64,000 nt of DNA, taken from Fibrobacterota bacterium. GTDB lineage: Bacteria > Fibrobacterota > Fibrobacteria > UBA11236. The notes under the pieces are model-generated. The model saw only the letters and a program-made list of their open reading frames with translations. It ran no database searches and was not told the DNA's origin. The stretch is taken from positions 298,414-362,413 of the forward strand of contig CANIEU010000001.1 of NCBI GenBank assembly GCA_947466585.1, given 5' to 3'. Made by a program: the position numbers and the translations under genes. Numbering within the stretch: the first letter of the stretch is position 1; each line of letters starts with the position of its first letter. Shown piece after piece: positions 63,801-64,000 of this stretch.

Positions 63801-64000
63801 CGCGACGTACTGTCCCCCGCCGTAGTAGAGGAAATACAGCGCCCCGTCGGGGCCGTACTTCGCCTGCAGGGCGTTGCGCAGGGTTCCCACCGCCGAGAAC
63901 AGGCGACCCGTACCGTCGACCCGCTGTGTTCCCGAAAGCGTCACTGTCGTCGGATCGATACTGTGGATGTAGGCCTCGCCGCCCAACTCGCTGAACACCA
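57885..64000 (-). CDS. Giant secreted dehydrogenase-cytochrome-Ig repeat protein, C-terminal part
   Basis: The 2037+ aa frame continues beyond the window. Numbering from 63998: residues 1-84 end a sugar dehydrogenase (KYGPDGALYFLYYGGG). Two putative-Ig (He_PIG) repeats follow, then a DUF2341 domain (about 268-395), a LamG/concanavalin-like domain (to about 625) and three more Ig repeats. A cytochrome c-like segment has CSGCH at residues 905-909 (bases 61272-61286). Next come one Ig repeat, two fibronectin type III domains (about 1119-1310), seven Ig repeats of 80-95 aa, and a final 100 residues with VVVTIADLAGRTVWSQ and ELAWDGRDQNGRLVAGGMY, a FlgD-like or type IX sorting domain. The protein is probably surface-anchored and may oxidise sugars and pass electrons to haem. 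Confidence 0.85.
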   Translation of the reverse strand, partial: VFSELGGEAYIHSIDPTTVTLSGTQRVDGTGRLFSAVGTLRNALQAKYGPDGALYFLYYGGGQYVASPANNPAIVRVDYIGNCNADNFTVRYPSRTGSYTQGTSIPSNVPFLNPALGTPTSFTLNKPLPSGISLNATTGVIGGTPLTASVSDTYVVTATFPDTSASDTLSIVVAPMAPSALSYSQPVAVYDVNVTITANTPSITGVPTRYAVSPSLPSGIVLDSVTGIISGTPIGSSPATNYTVTASNGTGSTTASVNLKVNGVVVSNPYASWTNTKTFELNTTTTGAGVAAGVGRIPVLIRLSSVHAAIFTGAKTGGADVRFSKPDGSPLDYEIESWNTAGQTAAVWVLLDTVYGAAATPVRLHYGNASAVSESNGSRVFTAANGYRAVWHMSEASGNVTDVTSNAIVGTDTGTTTTTGISGPARNFAGANAANNTLTNAQFINVGNPSALNIGGNITMESWVRWNRIRPTTGSSFYRTVIQRNGTTGNTAEMFLRINNASPYLYQTGKYTGSADVLAASPSGPASYGDSLQWVHLAGVYDSVSNTNKAWRLYRNGVQIAASSPTTAAGPAATATGWSMGRFHNSTTSHRYWSGDLDEIRISAVPRSAYFLRLGYKNQKPGNIPLTDLAYTVPAPVYGVGKTVTSNTATLMGTASRYTATGLPAGLSLNASTGAITGTPLVAGAFAVTVTAWSDSSWSTGATLAVTVINAPDITYSSPVSWTSGAAITPLAPVSAGGPVSSYAALDALPTGIDLNTSTGVLSGTPTTAAAQSGYRVTATNVAGVDTFSVQILVAEPVPVVAYTNPAAYTLGTAIATLSPQSTGGPVTDYVALDALPAGLTLNTANGAITGTPTAYAASGTYRIRAQGPGGLDTASVVMAVNYNPLYIPRANLLARGADVYTLRCSGCHGSTGAGAPGGVGARPPLAYSDWFMAIRLRPADVLMHGISGAITVNGQVYTGSMSNRASVSNEDLASVLTYIRVAFNDSLVTSCDAQNLTPQGYSTCSKTARGPSELAQDSIAVWEIANIRTPPAAPTSLVYPVRSASYLRGTTIASNTPSVSGFVTQFSVTPALPSGLTFNPNTGVITGTPLASKAATAYVVSAQNGSGNAYDTLLLAVAVPPGPPTGVFALVGNGSAQVTWSPPVSDSGAAVTEFIVRSLPDSATCLWSSGPLICTVSGLRNGVEYRFEVMARNLAGAGKPSVASSSVIPQGPPGPPRNLLARAGDGKVFLSWIAPVSDGGSPVTGYRATASPGGAQCVPIDVPITAPNSCTITGLTNRSPYTFTVAAANLNGEGDASAASEPVFPGPSPVVSYPGGPLRFDMGSTVNLPATNTGTPGMIWSIEPNLTTYTGLLINTITGRLVGTPVYVSPPRDYVVTALDEAGHMDRTVVNIETSAVPPAISYPSPHTFVIGSAIAGLGPVNAGGSVSGWSISPNLNAATGLFFSTVTGKISGTPVYLSSATDYTVTATGFGGTSGGAVVRIATIAQAPTVSYDNTPQNYLLGVAIAPLSKTFATGMINGYSISPALPQGLGFSTITGRIEGTPTTVTPPTDYIITATGPGGTGCDTVSIRTSTPAPIVNYGHTPLEYLLGVAIPTLTKTSASGIISGYSILPALPSGLMFSTVTGAIGGTPTAMQPAMWYTITAMGPGGTGRDSVNIRTFAPAPTVSYSNTPLSFPLNAAIALVTKTGATGIITGYTVSPTLPAGLVFSTVTGAIGGTPSILSAATDYVVTATGPGGTGKDTLNIAVITPPPTVSYPNTPMAYPVGVLISTLAKTGVTGIVSGYAINPTLPAGLTFNPTTGKINGTPSVVTVATDYVITATGPGGIGKDTVNIATTANPPVLSFAAGPYTFVKNAAVTAFRADNAGGPITGWLIGPGSNGSSLTANTGLTFSPITGKIQGIPVYLSPPRTYMVTANGLAGSSDTETVSVAVTSMAKPAGEATFSFRVTGGTTLYNLRMPTVDANTENVVVTIADLAGRTVWSQSVDPRTELRELAWDGRDQNGRLVAGGMYMVRISATAAGKTATVTNKAVRFGP

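Overview
The window is about 62% GC by eye and comes from a Gram-negative bacterium, probably of the Fibrobacterota/FCB group. Pointers are LPS-type genes, a PorV-like outer-membrane protein, secreted proteins with C-terminal domains that resemble type IX secretion sorting domains, and a diaminopimelate pathway gene. The phylum is an inference. No rRNA, tRNA, CRISPR array, transposase or prophage is visible.

Layout. (1) 1-6975: a sulfur block. The tail of a TauE/SafE exporter faces a minus-strand run Rrf2 regulator - YezD-like peptide - porin - sulfate-binding protein - CysT - CysW - CysA, with a strong terminator after the binding protein and related sequence boxes upstream of the Rrf2 and yezD genes. 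(2) 7195-18298: housekeeping and repair genes (AlkD, CDGSH, TfoX-like, Fmt, RfbB), a PhoR/PhoB-like pair, an ABC ATPase, an ORF6N remnant, SSB, and a NamZ-like muramidase next to a sugar nucleotidyltransferase. (3) 18537-35264: a surface-polysaccharide region with GDP-mannose dehydratase, a CDP-glucose branched-sugar cassette, glycosyltransferases, methyltransferases, a flippase and a YfhO-type membrane protein. (4) 35266-45237: RlmN, Nudix, an outer-membrane protein, Rpe, PdxA, a frameshifted lipoprotein gene, HU, a PorV-like barrel with an inserted beta-propeller, and an LpxL-type acyltransferase. (5) 45385-52114: rpmH-rnpA-yidD-yidC-mnmE without dnaA, then a Crp/Fnr regulator and lysA. (6) 52286-64000: two secreted sugar dehydrogenases, an arylamine N-acetyltransferase-like enzyme, a second flippase, and over 2000 residues of a giant protein that joins a sugar-dehydrogenase end, a CxxCH haem motif, about thirteen Ig-like repeats and a sorting-type C-terminus.

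The strongest unexplained signal is a set of about ten gene-boundary elements (near 7111, 11221, 13135, 15489, 17318, 18301, 19576, 48155, 49575 and 57812). Each is built from short tandem words of 7 (once 8) bases, usually placed as two inverted arms. The word differs between loci, but the two arms of one locus share it. Several arms end 1-3 bases before a start codon and others contain the last codons of a gene. They recall the short tandemly repeated heptanucleotides of cyanobacteria, but here they sit in an unrelated genome and form hairpins.
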